Notes under the pieces: generated by a model
Database searches by the model: none
Seen by the model: the letters and a program-made list of their open reading frames with translations, nothing else
What the model was told of the DNA's origin: nothing
Source of the DNA: Ciceribacter ferrooxidans
GTDB taxonomy: Bacteria; Pseudomonadota; Alphaproteobacteria; Rhizobiales; Rhizobiaceae
Reading direction: 5' to 3'
Length of the DNA: 63,220 nt
Assembly: GCF_004137355.1 (NCBI RefSeq)
Contig: NZ_SDVB01000050.1
Coordinates: 1-63,220, forward strand
Made by a program: the position numbers and the translations under genes
Part shown: positions 24,762 through 33,573 of the stretch, one piece after another
Numbering within the stretch: the first letter of the stretch is position 1
Layout: each line of letters begins with the position of its first letter

Positions 24762-27428
24762 ATGGCCACGCTTCTGTTCCAGGCGGCGGGTGCCGCCGTC
24801 GGCGGCATCTTCGGGCCGCTCGGGGCGGTTCTCGGGCGGGCGGCCGGGGCGCTCGCCGGCAATGCGCTCGACCGGGCGCTGCTTTCGGGGACGAGCACCG
24901 TCAGCGGTGCGCGGCTTTCGACCGCAAGGCTCCCCGGCGCGAGCGAGGGTACGGCCATCCCGCGCGTCTACGGTACGACGCGGATCGGCGGCACGCTGAT
25001 CTGGGCGACCCGCTTCGAGGAGGAAGCGACGACTGAGCGGACCGGCGGCAAGGCCGGCGGCACGCGGGTGAAGACCTATCGCTATTTCGCCAATATCGCG
25101 GTCGGGCTCTGCGAGGGGCCGGTCGCCGGTGTCCGGCGGGTATGGGCGGACGGGCAGGAACTCGACCTCGGCGAGATCGAGATGCGCGTCCATGTGGGAA
25201 GCATGACCCAGCTTGCCGATCCGCTGATCGAGGCGAAGCAGGGCGAGGGCAGGGCGCCGGCCTATCGCGGGCTCGCCTATGTGGTCTTCGAACGGCTGCC
25301 GCTCGACGATTTCGGCAACCGCATTCCGCTCCTGCAGTTCGAGGTGATGCGGCCGGTCGGCACGCTGGAGAGGCAGATCCGCGCGGTGAACGTGATCCCC
25401 GGCGCGACCGAGCACGGCTATGCGGGGGTGGCCGTTCGCGAGACGACGGGCGAGGGCAGCGCCCGCATCCTCAACCGCAACACGCTGACGGCGGAGACCG
25501 ACTGGCAGGCCTCGATCGACGAATTGCAGGCGCTCTGTCCCAATCTCGAAAGCGTGGCGCTGGTCGTCACCTGGTTCGGCACGGACCTCCGGGCCGGGGA
25601 TTGCCGGGTGGTGCCGGGCGTGGAAGTCGTCGCACGAAGCGGCGAGAGCCGGCCCTGGCGGGTCGCAGGCATCGGGCGCAGCGCGGCCCATGTCGTCTCG
25701 CTGCACGACGGCGGCCCGGCCTATGGCGGCACGCCTAGCGACGCGAGCGTCGTCGAGGCAATCCGCGACCTTGCGGCGCGCGGGCTGAAGGTGACGCTCT
25801 ATCCGCTGATGATGATGGACATTCCGGCCGGCAACGGCCTGCCGGACCCGCACGGCGGGGCGGAGCAGGCGGCCTATCCCTGGCGCGGACGGATCACCTG
25901 TCCCCCGGCCACCGACCGGACGGCGGCGGCAGGAACGGCCATCGCGGCCTTCTGCGGCGCGGCGACGGAGGCGGATTTCACCGTCTCCGGGGATAGCGTC
26001 ACCTGGCACGGCGCCGACGAGGGCTACCGCCGCATGGTGCTGCACTGTGCGCTGCTCGCGAAGGCCGCGGGCGGTGTCGACGCCTTCCTGATCGGATCGG
26101 AACTGAAGGGGCTGACGACGGTCCGCGACGAAACCGGCGCCTTTCCCTTCGTGGAAGCGCTCGCGGCGCTTGCCGGCGATGTCCGGGCGATCCTCGGGCC
26201 AGCGACGAAGATCACCTACGGTGCCGACTGGAGCGAATATTCGGGCTACCATCCGGCGGACGGTTCCGGCGATCATTTCTTCCATCTCGACCCGCTCTGG
26301 GCCTCGCCGGCAATCGACGCCGTCGGGATCGACAATTACATGCCGCTCTCCGACTGGCGGGACGAGGACCTGGCCGCAGAGAACCCCGACGGCTTCCGGC
26401 TGGCGGCGGACACGGCGGCGATGGCCCGGCAGATCACCGGCGGTGAGGGCTACGACTGGTATTATGCGAGTGCGGCGGACCGGGCGGAGCGCCTCCGCAC
26501 GCCGATCACCGACGGGGCCGCGGCGAAGTCCTGGGTGTTCCGGGTGAAGGACATCGAGGGCTGGTGGTCGAACCGGCATTTCGACCGGGTGGCGGGAGTG
26601 GAGAAATCCGTGCCGACCGCCTGGACGCCGCGGGAAAAACCGGTCTGGTTCACCGAACTCGGCTGCCCGGCGATCGATCGCGGTGCCAACCAGCCGAACG
26701 TCTTCGGCGATCCGAAATCGGCCGAGGGCGGGTTGCCCCATCATTCCCGCGGACTGCGCGCCGACGCCGTGCAGCGGCGGTTCCTCTCCGCCCATTACGA
26801 CCACTGGGGAGACGCCGCGGTACCGGCCGGGATGGTCGATCCGGCCCGCATCTATCTCTGGGCCTGGGACGCGCGGCCCTATCCGGCCTTTCCGGGCAAT
26901 CTCGCACTCTGGTCGGACGGCGGCAACTGGCGCACCGGGCATTGGCTGAACGGCCGGCTCGGGGCAGGCACGGTCGCCGACGTGATCGGCGCGATCTGCG
27001 AGGACCACGGCCTTGCCGGTTACGACGTCTCGGCGGTGGCGGGCGATCTCGGCGGCTATGTGCAGGCGGACGTGGCGTCTGCCCGCAGCCTGATCGAGCC
27101 GCTCGCCGAGGCCTTCCGCATCGACGTTATCGAGGACGGTGGCGTGCTGCGCTTCCGCTCGCGCGACGAGGCGAGCCTGCCGGCGGTGCGCGTGGACGTG
27201 CTTGCCGATCTCGATGACGAGCCGCTCTGGCGCGAACGCCGCGGCCATGACAGCGACTTCGCCGGCGAGGCGATCCTCACCTTCTACGACGCGGCGGCCG
27301 ACTACGCCGAGGCGAGCGCCCGCTCGCGACGGGCGCCGGCGGCGACCAGCCGGGTGCTGTCGCTCGACCTTTCTGCCGCACTTTCCGAGGAGACCGCACT
27401 TGCCGCCGCCGAGGCGCTGCTCCGCTAG
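24762..27428 (+). CDS. GTA tail fibre/megatron protein (TIM barrel, g15), N-terminal 888 residues
   Basis: The N-terminal hydrophobic stretch ('AAVGGIFGPLGAVLGRAAGA') is followed by 'GTAIPRVYGTTRIGGTLIWA', typical of the phage-tail and GTA TIM-barrel protein. Residues of about 420-730 form the glycosidase-like TIM barrel ('GSELKGLTTVRDETGAFPFV', 'ATKITYGADWSEYSGYHPAD', 'PVWFTELGCPAIDRGANQPN'), and the phage-tail hub domain begins near 'LWSDGGNWRTGHWLNGRLG'. The frame ends at TAG 27426-27428 after 'AAAEALLR', about 390 residues short of the usual length of around 1,280. The same frame stays open after the stop and continues the protein, so this is an amber-interrupted gene, not a natural end. 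Confidence 0.9.
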   Translation: MATLLFQAAGAAVGGIFGPLGAVLGRAAGALAGNALDRALLSGTSTVSGARLSTARLPGASEGTAIPRVYGTTRIGGTLIWATRFEEEATTERTGGKAGGTRVKTYRYFANIAVGLCEGPVAGVRRVWADGQELDLGEIEMRVHVGSMTQLADPLIEAKQGEGRAPAYRGLAYVVFERLPLDDFGNRIPLLQFEVMRPVGTLERQIRAVNVIPGATEHGYAGVAVRETTGEGSARILNRNTLTAETDWQASIDELQALCPNLESVALVVTWFGTDLRAGDCRVVPGVEVVARSGESRPWRVAGIGRSAAHVVSLHDGGPAYGGTPSDASVVEAIRDLAARGLKVTLYPLMMMDIPAGNGLPDPHGGAEQAAYPWRGRITCPPATDRTAAAGTAIAAFCGAATEADFTVSGDSVTWHGADEGYRRMVLHCALLAKAAGGVDAFLIGSELKGLTTVRDETGAFPFVEALAALAGDVRAILGPATKITYGADWSEYSGYHPADGSGDHFFHLDPLWASPAIDAVGIDNYMPLSDWRDEDLAAENPDGFRLAADTAAMARQITGGEGYDWYYASAADRAERLRTPITDGAAAKSWVFRVKDIEGWWSNRHFDRVAGVEKSVPTAWTPREKPVWFTELGCPAIDRGANQPNVFGDPKSAEGGLPHHSRGLRADAVQRRFLSAHYDHWGDAAVPAGMVDPARIYLWAWDARPYPAFPGNLALWSDGGNWRTGHWLNGRLGAGTVADVIGAICEDHGLAGYDVSAVAGDLGGYVQADVASARSLIEPLAEAFRIDVIEDGGVLRFRSRDEASLPAVRVDVLADLDDEPLWRERRGHDSDFAGEAILTFYDAAADYAEASARSRRAPAATSRVLSLDLSAALSEETALAAAEALLR

Positions 27429-28589
27429 CACCGCGCCGAACGTCGGTCGCTCGAAACGGCGCTCGGCCCGAACGCGCTCGCCTTCATGCCGGGGGATGTG
27501 CTGGCCTTTGCGGAGGGACCCGACGGCCGGTTCGTGATCTCCGAATGCGAGGACGGGCCGGCCCGGCGCCTGACGCTGAGCGAGCTCGCCGACGGCGGGT
27601 TTTCCGTGCCGGTCGCCGCGGGTCCCGGCCGCGACGTTTCCAATCCCGCATCCGACGGTTTCGCGCCCGCCGTCGAATTCCTCGACCCGCCGCGCTACGC
27701 GGCGGGACACGACGAGGATTTCGCCCGTGTCGCGGCCTTCGCGCGGCCGTGGCGGCGGATTGCGATCTCCTCTTCGGTGGAGAACGAAGGCTACGCCCTT
27801 CGGGTGGTGCTCGACCGTCCGGCGACGCTCGGCCGGCTTGCCGAAGCCCTGGAGGCCGGCGTCACCGGCCGCTTCGACGGCGCACACGCGATCACCCTCG
27901 ACCTTGCCTACGGAAGCTTCGCCTCGGCCTCGACGCTTGCGGTGCTGAACGGCGCCAACCGGCTCGCCGTCCGCTCCGCGTCCGGCGTGTGGGAAGTGAT
28001 CGCCTTTGCCGGCGCGGAAGAGATCGCCTCTGGCCGCTGGCGGCTGACGCGGCTGTTGCGCGGGCTCGGCGGCAGCGAGGATGCGATGGTCGCAGGGGCG
28101 CCGGCGGGGGCACGGGTGGTCGCGCTCGACGCGGCGGTGCCGCCGGTCGGGCTTGCCTCCGACGAGGCAGGGCGACCGCTCAACTATATTGCCGAGGCGG
28201 TCGGCATGGCCGCGGCGCCGGCCGGGCCGTTTTCCTTTGCCGGCGGACGCAGGGCGCTGACGCCGCTCGCGCCGGTGCATCTCGCCGGCCGCAGGCTTGT
28301 GGGAGGGAACATCGAGATCACCTGGGTCCGCCGCGGGCGGATCGATGCCGACGACTGGGAAGCGGCGGAAATCCCGCTCGACGAGGCGGAGGAGCGCTAC
28401 CGGCTGGAAATCCTCGCCGGCGGCGCGGTGAGGCGCACGGTCGAGACGGCGGCGCCGCGCCACACCTACACGGCCGCGGACGAGGCCGCCGATTTCGGCG
28501 GTCCGGTCGAAAGTCTGGCGGTCAGGGTGCGCCAGCTCGGCCGGCGCGTGGTCGACGGCATCGCCGCGGAGGCCGTCCTTTTGCTTTGA
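27429..28589 (+). pseudogene. C-terminal remainder of the g15 fibre gene, downstream of an in-frame amber codon
   Basis: Read in the same frame as 24762, it begins 'HRAERRSLETALGPNALAFM' and continues 'PGDVLAFAEGPDGRFVISEC', 'VLNGANRLAVRSASGVWEVI', 'RWRLTRLLRGLGGSEDAMVA' and 'ADFGGPVESLAVRVRQLGRR', ending at the expected C-terminus. It contains the conserved end of the GTA fibre protein. An ATG at 27486 is available but has no recognisable ribosome site and would begin in the middle of a domain. A single base change (for example CAG to TAG) would explain the break; read-through by a suppressor tRNA or a sequencing error are alternatives. Confidence 0.8.
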
Positions 28590-28618
28590 ACGAAACCTTA
28601 GAAGAAGGAGAGAAGACG

Positions 28619-28837
28619 ATGTCCGAGATTGTCGAATACAAGCCGTGGTATCAGTCGAAGACCGTATGGGGCGCGCTGATCGCGATCGGCGCCTCGGTGC
28701 TGCGCGTCAAGGGCGTGGATGTGGGGCTTGCCGAACAAGGCGAACTCGCCGACGCGATCGTCTCGCTGGTCGGCTCCTTCGGCGGGCTGCTGGCGATCTA
28801 CGGCAGGCTTTCGGCGAAGAAGGTGATCGGCGGGTGA
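28619..28837 (+). CDS. Small membrane protein at the GTA 3' end, holin-like
   Basis: 72 residues from ATG 28619 after 'AAGAAGGAGAGAAGACG', a strong ribosome site. A short amphipathic start ('MSEIVEYKPWYQSKTVWG') leads into one hydrophobic segment ('ALIAIGASVLRV'), then 'LADAIVSLVGSFGGLLAIYG' and a basic tail 'RLSAKKVIGG'. Size, two hydrophobic helices and charged tail resemble phage holins, and its place directly after the fibre gene fits a release function. The family was not identified, so holin is inference. Confidence 0.7.
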   Translation: MSEIVEYKPWYQSKTVWGALIAIGASVLRVKGVDVGLAEQGELADAIVSLVGSFGGLLAIYGRLSAKKVIGG

Positions 28838-28864
28838 TAAACGGAAGTTGTCCGCCGCATTCAT

Positions 28865-28892
28865 TTGCCATTCAGATGCTGTCGGGTAAATA
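28865..28892 (+). promoter_or_regulatory. Possible promoter upstream of the FeuN-like gene
   Basis: TTGCCA (28865-28870) and TAAATA (28887-28892) are 16 bp apart in an AT-richer stretch between the GTA cluster and the next gene. It is the best sigma-70-like match in the gap before the feuNPQ-like genes. Confidence 0.35.
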
Positions 28893-28929
28893 CTTCACAA
28901 CAACGAATATCTTTCGGAAGTAGTAGTCC

Positions 28930-29238
28930 ATGGCATCATTCCTGATCATAGCGAGCCTTGCCTCCGGCCTTGCGGCGATGCCCGCGCCGGAGGCGGCAGT
29001 CGCGACCGCCCCGGCGCCGGTGGTTCTCGCCCAGGCGCAGGGCAACGGTAACGGCGGCAACGACGGCGGCAGCCGTGGTGGCACCGACTGCTACGGGGCC
29101 GCGGCCCAGGCAGCGGCGGAACTCGGCGGGCAGGTGCTGTCGGTTCGCAGTTCCGGCGGCACATGCGTGGTGACGGTGCTGATCCCCGGCAGCGGCAACG
29201 AACGCCCGCGCAAGGTCACGATGCGGGTTTCACAGTAA
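28930..29238 (+). CDS. feuN: Small secreted protein upstream of feuPQ, FeuN-like
   Basis: 102 residues. A signal-like N-terminus ('MASFLIIASLASGLAAMPAP') is followed by an Ala/Pro segment, a Gly/Asn linker and a small domain with two cysteines ('GTDCYGAAAQAAAELGGQVL', 'GGTCVVTVLIPGSG'), ending 'KVTMRVSQ' in a PepSY-like way. In S. meliloti the small periplasmic protein FeuN restrains the FeuQ kinase and is encoded by a gene next to feuPQ. This gene lies 78 bp before feuP on the same strand. The identification rests on position, size and export, so the symbol is provisional. Confidence 0.6.
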   Translation: MASFLIIASLASGLAAMPAPEAAVATAPAPVVLAQAQGNGNGGNDGGSRGGTDCYGAAAQAAAELGGQVLSVRSSGGTCVVTVLIPGSGNERPRKVTMRVSQ

Positions 29239-29316
29239 GGCGCACGAGGCAGGCGACGGCCTGAGCCGGGCGCGGGGGACGCGGCCGGCCGGACAAGACG
29301 GAGAGGGACTGGCAGC

Positions 29317-29988
29317 ATGCGCATTCTGGTCGTCGAGGACGACGTTAATCTCAATCGGCAGCTCGTCGAAGCGCTGGAAGAGGCGGGCTACGTCGTCGAC
29401 AAGGCGTTGGACGGCGAGGAGGGGCACTTCCTCGGCGACACCGAACCCTATGACGCGGTGATCCTCGACATCGGCCTGCCGGAAATGGACGGCCTGACCG
29501 TGCTGGAAAAGTGGCGTGCCGCAGGCCGCGTGATGCCGGTGCTGATCCTGACGGCCCGCGACCGCTGGAGCGACAAGGTGGCCGGCATCGACGCCGGCGC
29601 CGACGACTACGTCGCCAAGCCCTTCCACGTGGAGGAGGTGCTCGCGCGCATCCGCGCGCTCATCCGCCGCGCGGCGGGGCACGCCTCTTCCGAGATCGTC
29701 TGCGGCCCGGTCCGCCTCGACACCAAGGCGTCGAAGGCGAGCGTCTCCGGCACGCAACTCAAGCTCACCTCGCACGAGTACCGGCTGCTTTCCTACCTCA
29801 TGCACCACATGGGCGAGGTGGTATCCCGCTCGGAACTCGTCGAGCATCTCTACGATCAGGATTTCGATCGCGATTCCAATACCATCGAGGTCTTCGTCGG
29901 GCGTCTGCGCAAGAAGATCGGCCTCGACCTGATCGAGACGGTGCGCGGTCTCGGCTACCGGATGCAAGCGCCAAAAGATGCGCGCTAG
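29317..29988 (+). CDS. feuP: Response regulator FeuP (OmpR family)
   Basis: 223 residues. The receiver domain has phospho-acceptor Asp51 ('DAVILDIGLPEMDGL'), acidic pocket 'VVEDD' and conserved Lys in 'DDYVAKPFHVEEVL'. The winged-helix output domain shows 'LKLTSHEYRLLSYLMHH', 'SRSELVEHLYDQDFDRDSNT' and 'VRGLGYRM'. The closest named relative is rhizobial FeuP, which in S. meliloti is needed for osmoadaptation, cyclic glucan export and symbiosis. It overlaps feuQ by 11 bp. Confidence 0.88.
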   Translation: MRILVVEDDVNLNRQLVEALEEAGYVVDKALDGEEGHFLGDTEPYDAVILDIGLPEMDGLTVLEKWRAAGRVMPVLILTARDRWSDKVAGIDAGADDYVAKPFHVEEVLARIRALIRRAAGHASSEIVCGPVRLDTKASKASVSGTQLKLTSHEYRLLSYLMHHMGEVVSRSELVEHLYDQDFDRDSNTIEVFVGRLRKKIGLDLIETVRGLGYRMQAPKDAR

Positions 29989-31375
29989 GTCGCTGACCGT
30001 AAGGGTGTTGCTGCTGGCCACGGCGTGGTCGGCGGTCGCACTCGTGACCATGGCGGTGGTGATCTCGGCGCTCTACCGGCAGGGCACCGAGCGCGGCTTC
30101 AACAACCTGCTGCGCGCCCAGCTCTACAACGTCATCAATTCCGTCTCGATCGGCGACGGCGACAGCCTCGCCGGCAGTCCCGAACTCGGCGACCTGCGTT
30201 TCTCTCAGCCGAAGACCGGCTGGTACTGGCTGGTCGAGCCGCTCGGCAATTTCAGCACGGCACCGCTCGCCTCGACCTCGCTCGGCCTCACCGACCTGCC
30301 GGTGCCGGACATCAATACCGTCCCCTTCGACGATCATTACGAACGCTTCTATCCGATGACCGACCCCTACGGGAACCATCTGAGGGTCGCCGAGACGGAA
30401 GTGGTGCTCGACGCCAACGGCCGGGCGGCGCGCTTTCGCGTCTCGGGAAACCTCGACGTCGTCGAGGAGGATGTCCGCTTCTTCACCACGAGGCTCTATA
30501 CCGGTCTTGCCCTGATCGGCCTCGGTGGCCTCATCGTCAACGGTCTTGCCATTCTCTACGGGCTTAAGCCGCTGGAGCGCGCCCGCCGGGCGCTGGAGCG
30601 GATTCGCGCCGGCGAGGCGGAACGGATCGAGGGCGTCTTTCCCCGCGAGATCCAGCCGCTCGCAAACGAGATCAACGCGCTGATCGACAGCAACCGGCGT
30701 ATCGTCGAGCGCGCCCGCATGCAGGTCGGCAATCTCGCCCATTCGCTGAAGACGCCGATCGCCGTGCTGCTCAACGAGGCGCGGGCGCTGCCGAAATCGC
30801 AGGCGAGCGTCGTCACCGCGCAGGCCGAGGCGATGCAGAGCCAGGTTTCCACCTACCTCAACCGCGCCCGGATTGCCGCCCAGCGCGAATCGGTGCTGGC
30901 GCGCACGGAATTCGAGCCGACGCTCGAACGGCTGATCCGCGTGATGCGACGGCTGAACCCGGATACCCGCTTCGAGTTGAAGCTGGCGCCCGGGCTGGTG
31001 CTCGCGATGGAGCAGCAGGACGTCGAGGAGACGGTCGGCAACCTGCTGGAAAATGCCGCCCGTTTCGCGGCCGCAACCGTGGTCGTCACTGCCGGCCCGG
31101 CCGAGGGCCACGAGCCCGGCGAGGGCGTGACGCGCCGCAACTGGATCGAGGTGACCGTCGAGGACGACGGACCGGGACTGGAACCCGGCGAGATCGTCGA
31201 GGCGCTGAAACGCGGACGGCGGCTGGACGAGAGCAAGCCGGGCACCGGGCTCGGGCTTTCGATCGTCAACGAGATCGCCTCCGAATATCAGGGGGCATTC
31301 GGACTCTCGCGCGGTGCGCGTGGCGGATTGCGGGCGCGATTGGTGCTTCCGGCCGTCACGAGGGACATTGCGTGA
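29978..31375 (+). CDS. feuQ: Sensor histidine kinase FeuQ
   Basis: 465 residues. Membrane segment 1 is at about residues 8-30 ('VLLLATAWSAVALVTMAVVI'), a periplasmic sensor of about 140 residues follows, then segment 2 ('TGLALIGLGGLIVNGLAIL') and a HAMP linker ('LERARRALERIRAG'). The dimerisation helix carries His255 in 'GNLAHSLKTPIAVLLNEAR', and the ATPase has 'NLLENAARFAAATV', 'DDGPGLEPGE' and 'GTGLGLSIVNEI'. It is the partner of FeuP by order and overlap. The periplasmic loop is the likely contact for the upstream small protein. Confidence 0.88.
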   Translation: MRARSLTVRVLLLATAWSAVALVTMAVVISALYRQGTERGFNNLLRAQLYNVINSVSIGDGDSLAGSPELGDLRFSQPKTGWYWLVEPLGNFSTAPLASTSLGLTDLPVPDINTVPFDDHYERFYPMTDPYGNHLRVAETEVVLDANGRAARFRVSGNLDVVEEDVRFFTTRLYTGLALIGLGGLIVNGLAILYGLKPLERARRALERIRAGEAERIEGVFPREIQPLANEINALIDSNRRIVERARMQVGNLAHSLKTPIAVLLNEARALPKSQASVVTAQAEAMQSQVSTYLNRARIAAQRESVLARTEFEPTLERLIRVMRRLNPDTRFELKLAPGLVLAMEQQDVEETVGNLLENAARFAAATVVVTAGPAEGHEPGEGVTRRNWIEVTVEDDGPGLEPGEIVEALKRGRRLDESKPGTGLGLSIVNEIASEYQGAFGLSRGARGGLRARLVLPAVTRDIA

Positions 31376-31479
31376 GGCGAATTTCCGTGAAAAAAGAAGG
31401 CTGTCACAATGATGCCACGTGGCTGCCGCAGCTAAGAGAGAGTATATTGAGGGTGGTCGAAAGAGGTCGGGCCGGGGAC

Positions 31480-31878
31480 ATGGGAAATACGCGCTTTCGT
31501 ATCGCGGTGACGGCGACGCTTGCCGCCGTGGCACTGTCGTCCTGTGCAACCACGGGCGGCAAGGGCTCCGCATCGGCCCTCTATATCTCCGCACTGCAGG
31601 GTGGCATCGTCGCCCGTTCGGGCGTCGAGCTGTCGAACAGCCAGACGCAGCGTGCCCTCGAAGCCGAATACCGTGCGCTGGAGGCTGCACCCGGCGGCCA
31701 GCCGGTGGCCTGGAAGGGCAACGACATTTCCGGCCAGGTGATCGCCGCCGCCCCCTATCAGGTCGGCCAGCAGAACTGTCGCCAGTACACCCACAAGCTG
31801 AAGGTGAAGGGCAACGAGACGGAAGTGCGCGGCGCGGCCTGCCGTAACCCGAACGGCACCTGGACGCCCTTGACATAA
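31480..31878 (+). CDS. Surface lipoprotein, RT0821/Lpp0805-like
   Basis: 132 residues from ATG 31480, after a frame that is open from 31372. A lipoprotein signal ends in the lipobox 'LSSC' (Cys21), 'MGNTRFRIAVTATLAAVA' before it. The mature part contains 'LEAEYRALEAAPGGQPVAWK' and the C-terminal 'QNCRQYTHKLKVKGNETEVR' with 'GAACRNPNGTWTPL', the RT0821/Lpp0805 surface-protein pattern related to 17-kDa antigens. It is probably an outer-membrane lipoprotein. It lies between feuQ and ccmI on the same strand. Confidence 0.82.
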   Translation: MGNTRFRIAVTATLAAVALSSCATTGGKGSASALYISALQGGIVARSGVELSNSQTQRALEAEYRALEAAPGGQPVAWKGNDISGQVIAAAPYQVGQQNCRQYTHKLKVKGNETEVRGAACRNPNGTWTPLT

Positions 31879-31996
31879 GTCAAGGCTGGAGCGCCGCCGA
31901 TCCCGTAGGACATGCGTTGCGGCGAAACGCCTCAAATGTGCGTCATCGTCCGTTTGCCGGTTGGATTGTCGCCCGGCATACAGTAATTGGGTTCTC

Positions 31997-33124
31997 ATGT
32001 TGTTCTGGATCGCCACCGCCTTGCTGACGGCCGTCACGGCCGTCGTCCTTCTCGGGCCGCTCTTTCGCGGCCGTACCGTCCTTGTCGAGGACGCGGTCGG
32101 GGAGGCCGCTGTCTACCGCGACCAGCTGCGCGAACTCGAACGCGACAAGAAGCTCGGGCTGATCGGCGGCGAGGAAGCGGATTACGCCCGCGCCGAGATC
32201 GGCCGGCGCCTCCTCGCCGCGTCGGCCGAGGCGAAGGCCGGCAAGGAAGCGAGATCCGGCCGGCACCTGCTGGCGCAGGCCTTCATCATCGTCTGCCTTC
32301 CGGCAATCGGGCTCGGGCTCTACACGCTGACCGGCAGCCCCGGAATGCCTTCCGAGCCGCTCGCGGCACGGCTCGCAAACCCCGGCAACAATCTCGAACT
32401 GCTGGTCGCCAAGGTGGAACGGCACCTCGCCCAGAACCCGGACGATGGTGCGGGCTGGGACGTGCTCGCACCGATCTACTTCAAGATGTCGCGCTACGGC
32501 GATGCCGAGCTCGCCTACCGCAACGCGATCCGCCTGCTTGGGCAGAGCCCGGAGCGGATGATCGGGCTGGGCGAGACGATGACGGCGGAAAACGACGGCA
32601 TCGTCACGGCCGACGCCCGCGCCGCCTTCGAGGAGGCGGTGAGGCTCGGCAGCACCAATCTGCGCGCCGCCTTCTACATCGCGCTGTCGCTCGAGCAGGA
32701 AGGCAAGCGCGAGGAGGCCCGTGCCTCCTTCGAGGCGATCGTGAAGGCTTCCCCGGCCGACGCGCCCTGGCTGCCGCTGGTCAACGAGCACATCGCGGCA
32801 AACAGCGGCGAGGCGAAGCCCGAGGCGCCGGGCAACCCGACGGCGGCCGACGTCGCCGCAGCCCAAGGCATGTCGACGGGCGACCGCATGGAGATGATCC
32901 GCGGCATGGTCGCCGGGCTCGATGCCAAGCTCAAGGAAAACCCGAACAATTTCGAAGGCTGGATGCGTCTTGTCCGGTCCTACGCGATGCTGAAGGAGCC
33001 GGAGAACGCCGTCACGGCGCTGAAATCCGCGCTCGCGGCCTTCCCCGCGGAGGGGCAGGAAGGCCAGCAACTGATCGCGATGGCCCGCGAGCTCGGCCTG
33101 CCGGTGGAGGAAGCACTGAAATGA
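31997..33124 (+). CDS. ccmI: Cytochrome c maturation protein CcmI (CycH)
   Basis: 375 residues. It is the apocytochrome chaperone of the heme ligation complex. Membrane segment 1 is at residues 2-22 ('[19 protein letters not shown]'), a cytoplasmic loop carries the CcmI pattern '[20 protein letters not shown]', and segment 2 is near residue 95 ('[18 protein letters not shown]'). A periplasmic TPR domain follows ('[20 protein letters not shown]', '[20 protein letters not shown]'). The start at 31997 gives the hydrophobic N-terminus directly. Its stop overlaps ccmE by 4 bp. Confidence 0.93.
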   Translation: MLFWIATALLTAVTAVVLLGPLFRGRTVLVEDAVGEAAVYRDQLRELERDKKLGLIGGEEADYARAEIGRRLLAASAEAKAGKEARSGRHLLAQAFIIVCLPAIGLGLYTLTGSPGMPSEPLAARLANPGNNLELLVAKVERHLAQNPDDGAGWDVLAPIYFKMSRYGDAELAYRNAIRLLGQSPERMIGLGETMTAENDGIVTADARAAFEEAVRLGSTNLRAAFYIALSLEQEGKREEARASFEAIVKASPADAPWLPLVNEHIAANSGEAKPEAPGNPTAADVAAAQGMSTGDRMEMIRGMVAGLDAKLKENPNNFEGWMRLVRSYAMLKEPENAVTALKSALAAFPAEGQEGQQLIAMARELGLPVEEALK

Positions 33125-33573
33125 CCCGCAAACAAAAGAGACTGGCCGTGATTGCCGGCGGCGTGGGCTTCATCGTCGCCGCCGTGCTGCTGGTGATGTT
33201 CGCCTTCAGCCAGTCGGTCGCCTATTTCTACGTGCCGGGCGATCTCGCCACCGTCAAGGTGCCGCCGGGAACGCGCATCCGGCTCGGCGGCCTCGTCGAG
33301 ACGGGGTCGGTCAAGCGCGGCGATGGGTCGACCGTGACCTTCACCATCACCGACACGATCGGCACGGTGCCCGTCACCTATACCGGCATCCTGCCGGATC
33401 TCTTCCGCGAAGGGCAGGGCGTGGTCGCCGAAGGTGCCTTCGTCGCGGGCGATCCGGTCTTCGTCGCCGACACGGTGCTCGCCAAGCACGACGAGACCTA
33501 CATGCCGAAGGACGTCGCCGACCGCCTGAAGGCGCAGGGCGTCGAACTGAGCGGCAAGGAGACGGTGAAATGA
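33121..33573 (+). CDS. ccmE: Periplasmic heme chaperone CcmE (CycJ)
   Basis: 150 residues with an N-terminal anchor ('[20 protein letters not shown]'). The covalent heme ligand is His123 in '[12 protein letters not shown]', with Tyr127, both conserved in the CcmE family. CcmE receives heme from the CcmABCD complex and passes it to CcmF/CcmH. It overlaps ccmI and ccmF by ATGA-type junctions. Confidence 0.95.
   Translation: MTRKQKRLAVIAGGVGFIVAAVLLVMFAFSQSVAYFYVPGDLATVKVPPGTRIRLGGLVETGSVKRGDGSTVTFTITDTIGTVPVTYTGILPDLFREGQGVVAEGAFVAGDPVFVADTVLAKHDETYMPKDVADRLKAQGVELSGKETVK

Noticed and set aside
23148-28463. A 1,771-codon reverse-strand open frame opposite g12 to g15
   Set aside because: It mirrors forward genes with clear families; such long antisense frames are common in GC-rich DNA. 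Its composition (Arg, Asp, His-rich) is not protein-like.
27486-28589. The second half of g15 as an independent gene from ATG 27486
   Set aside because: No ribosome site, starts inside a domain, and shares the frame with the first half; better seen as the split C-terminus.
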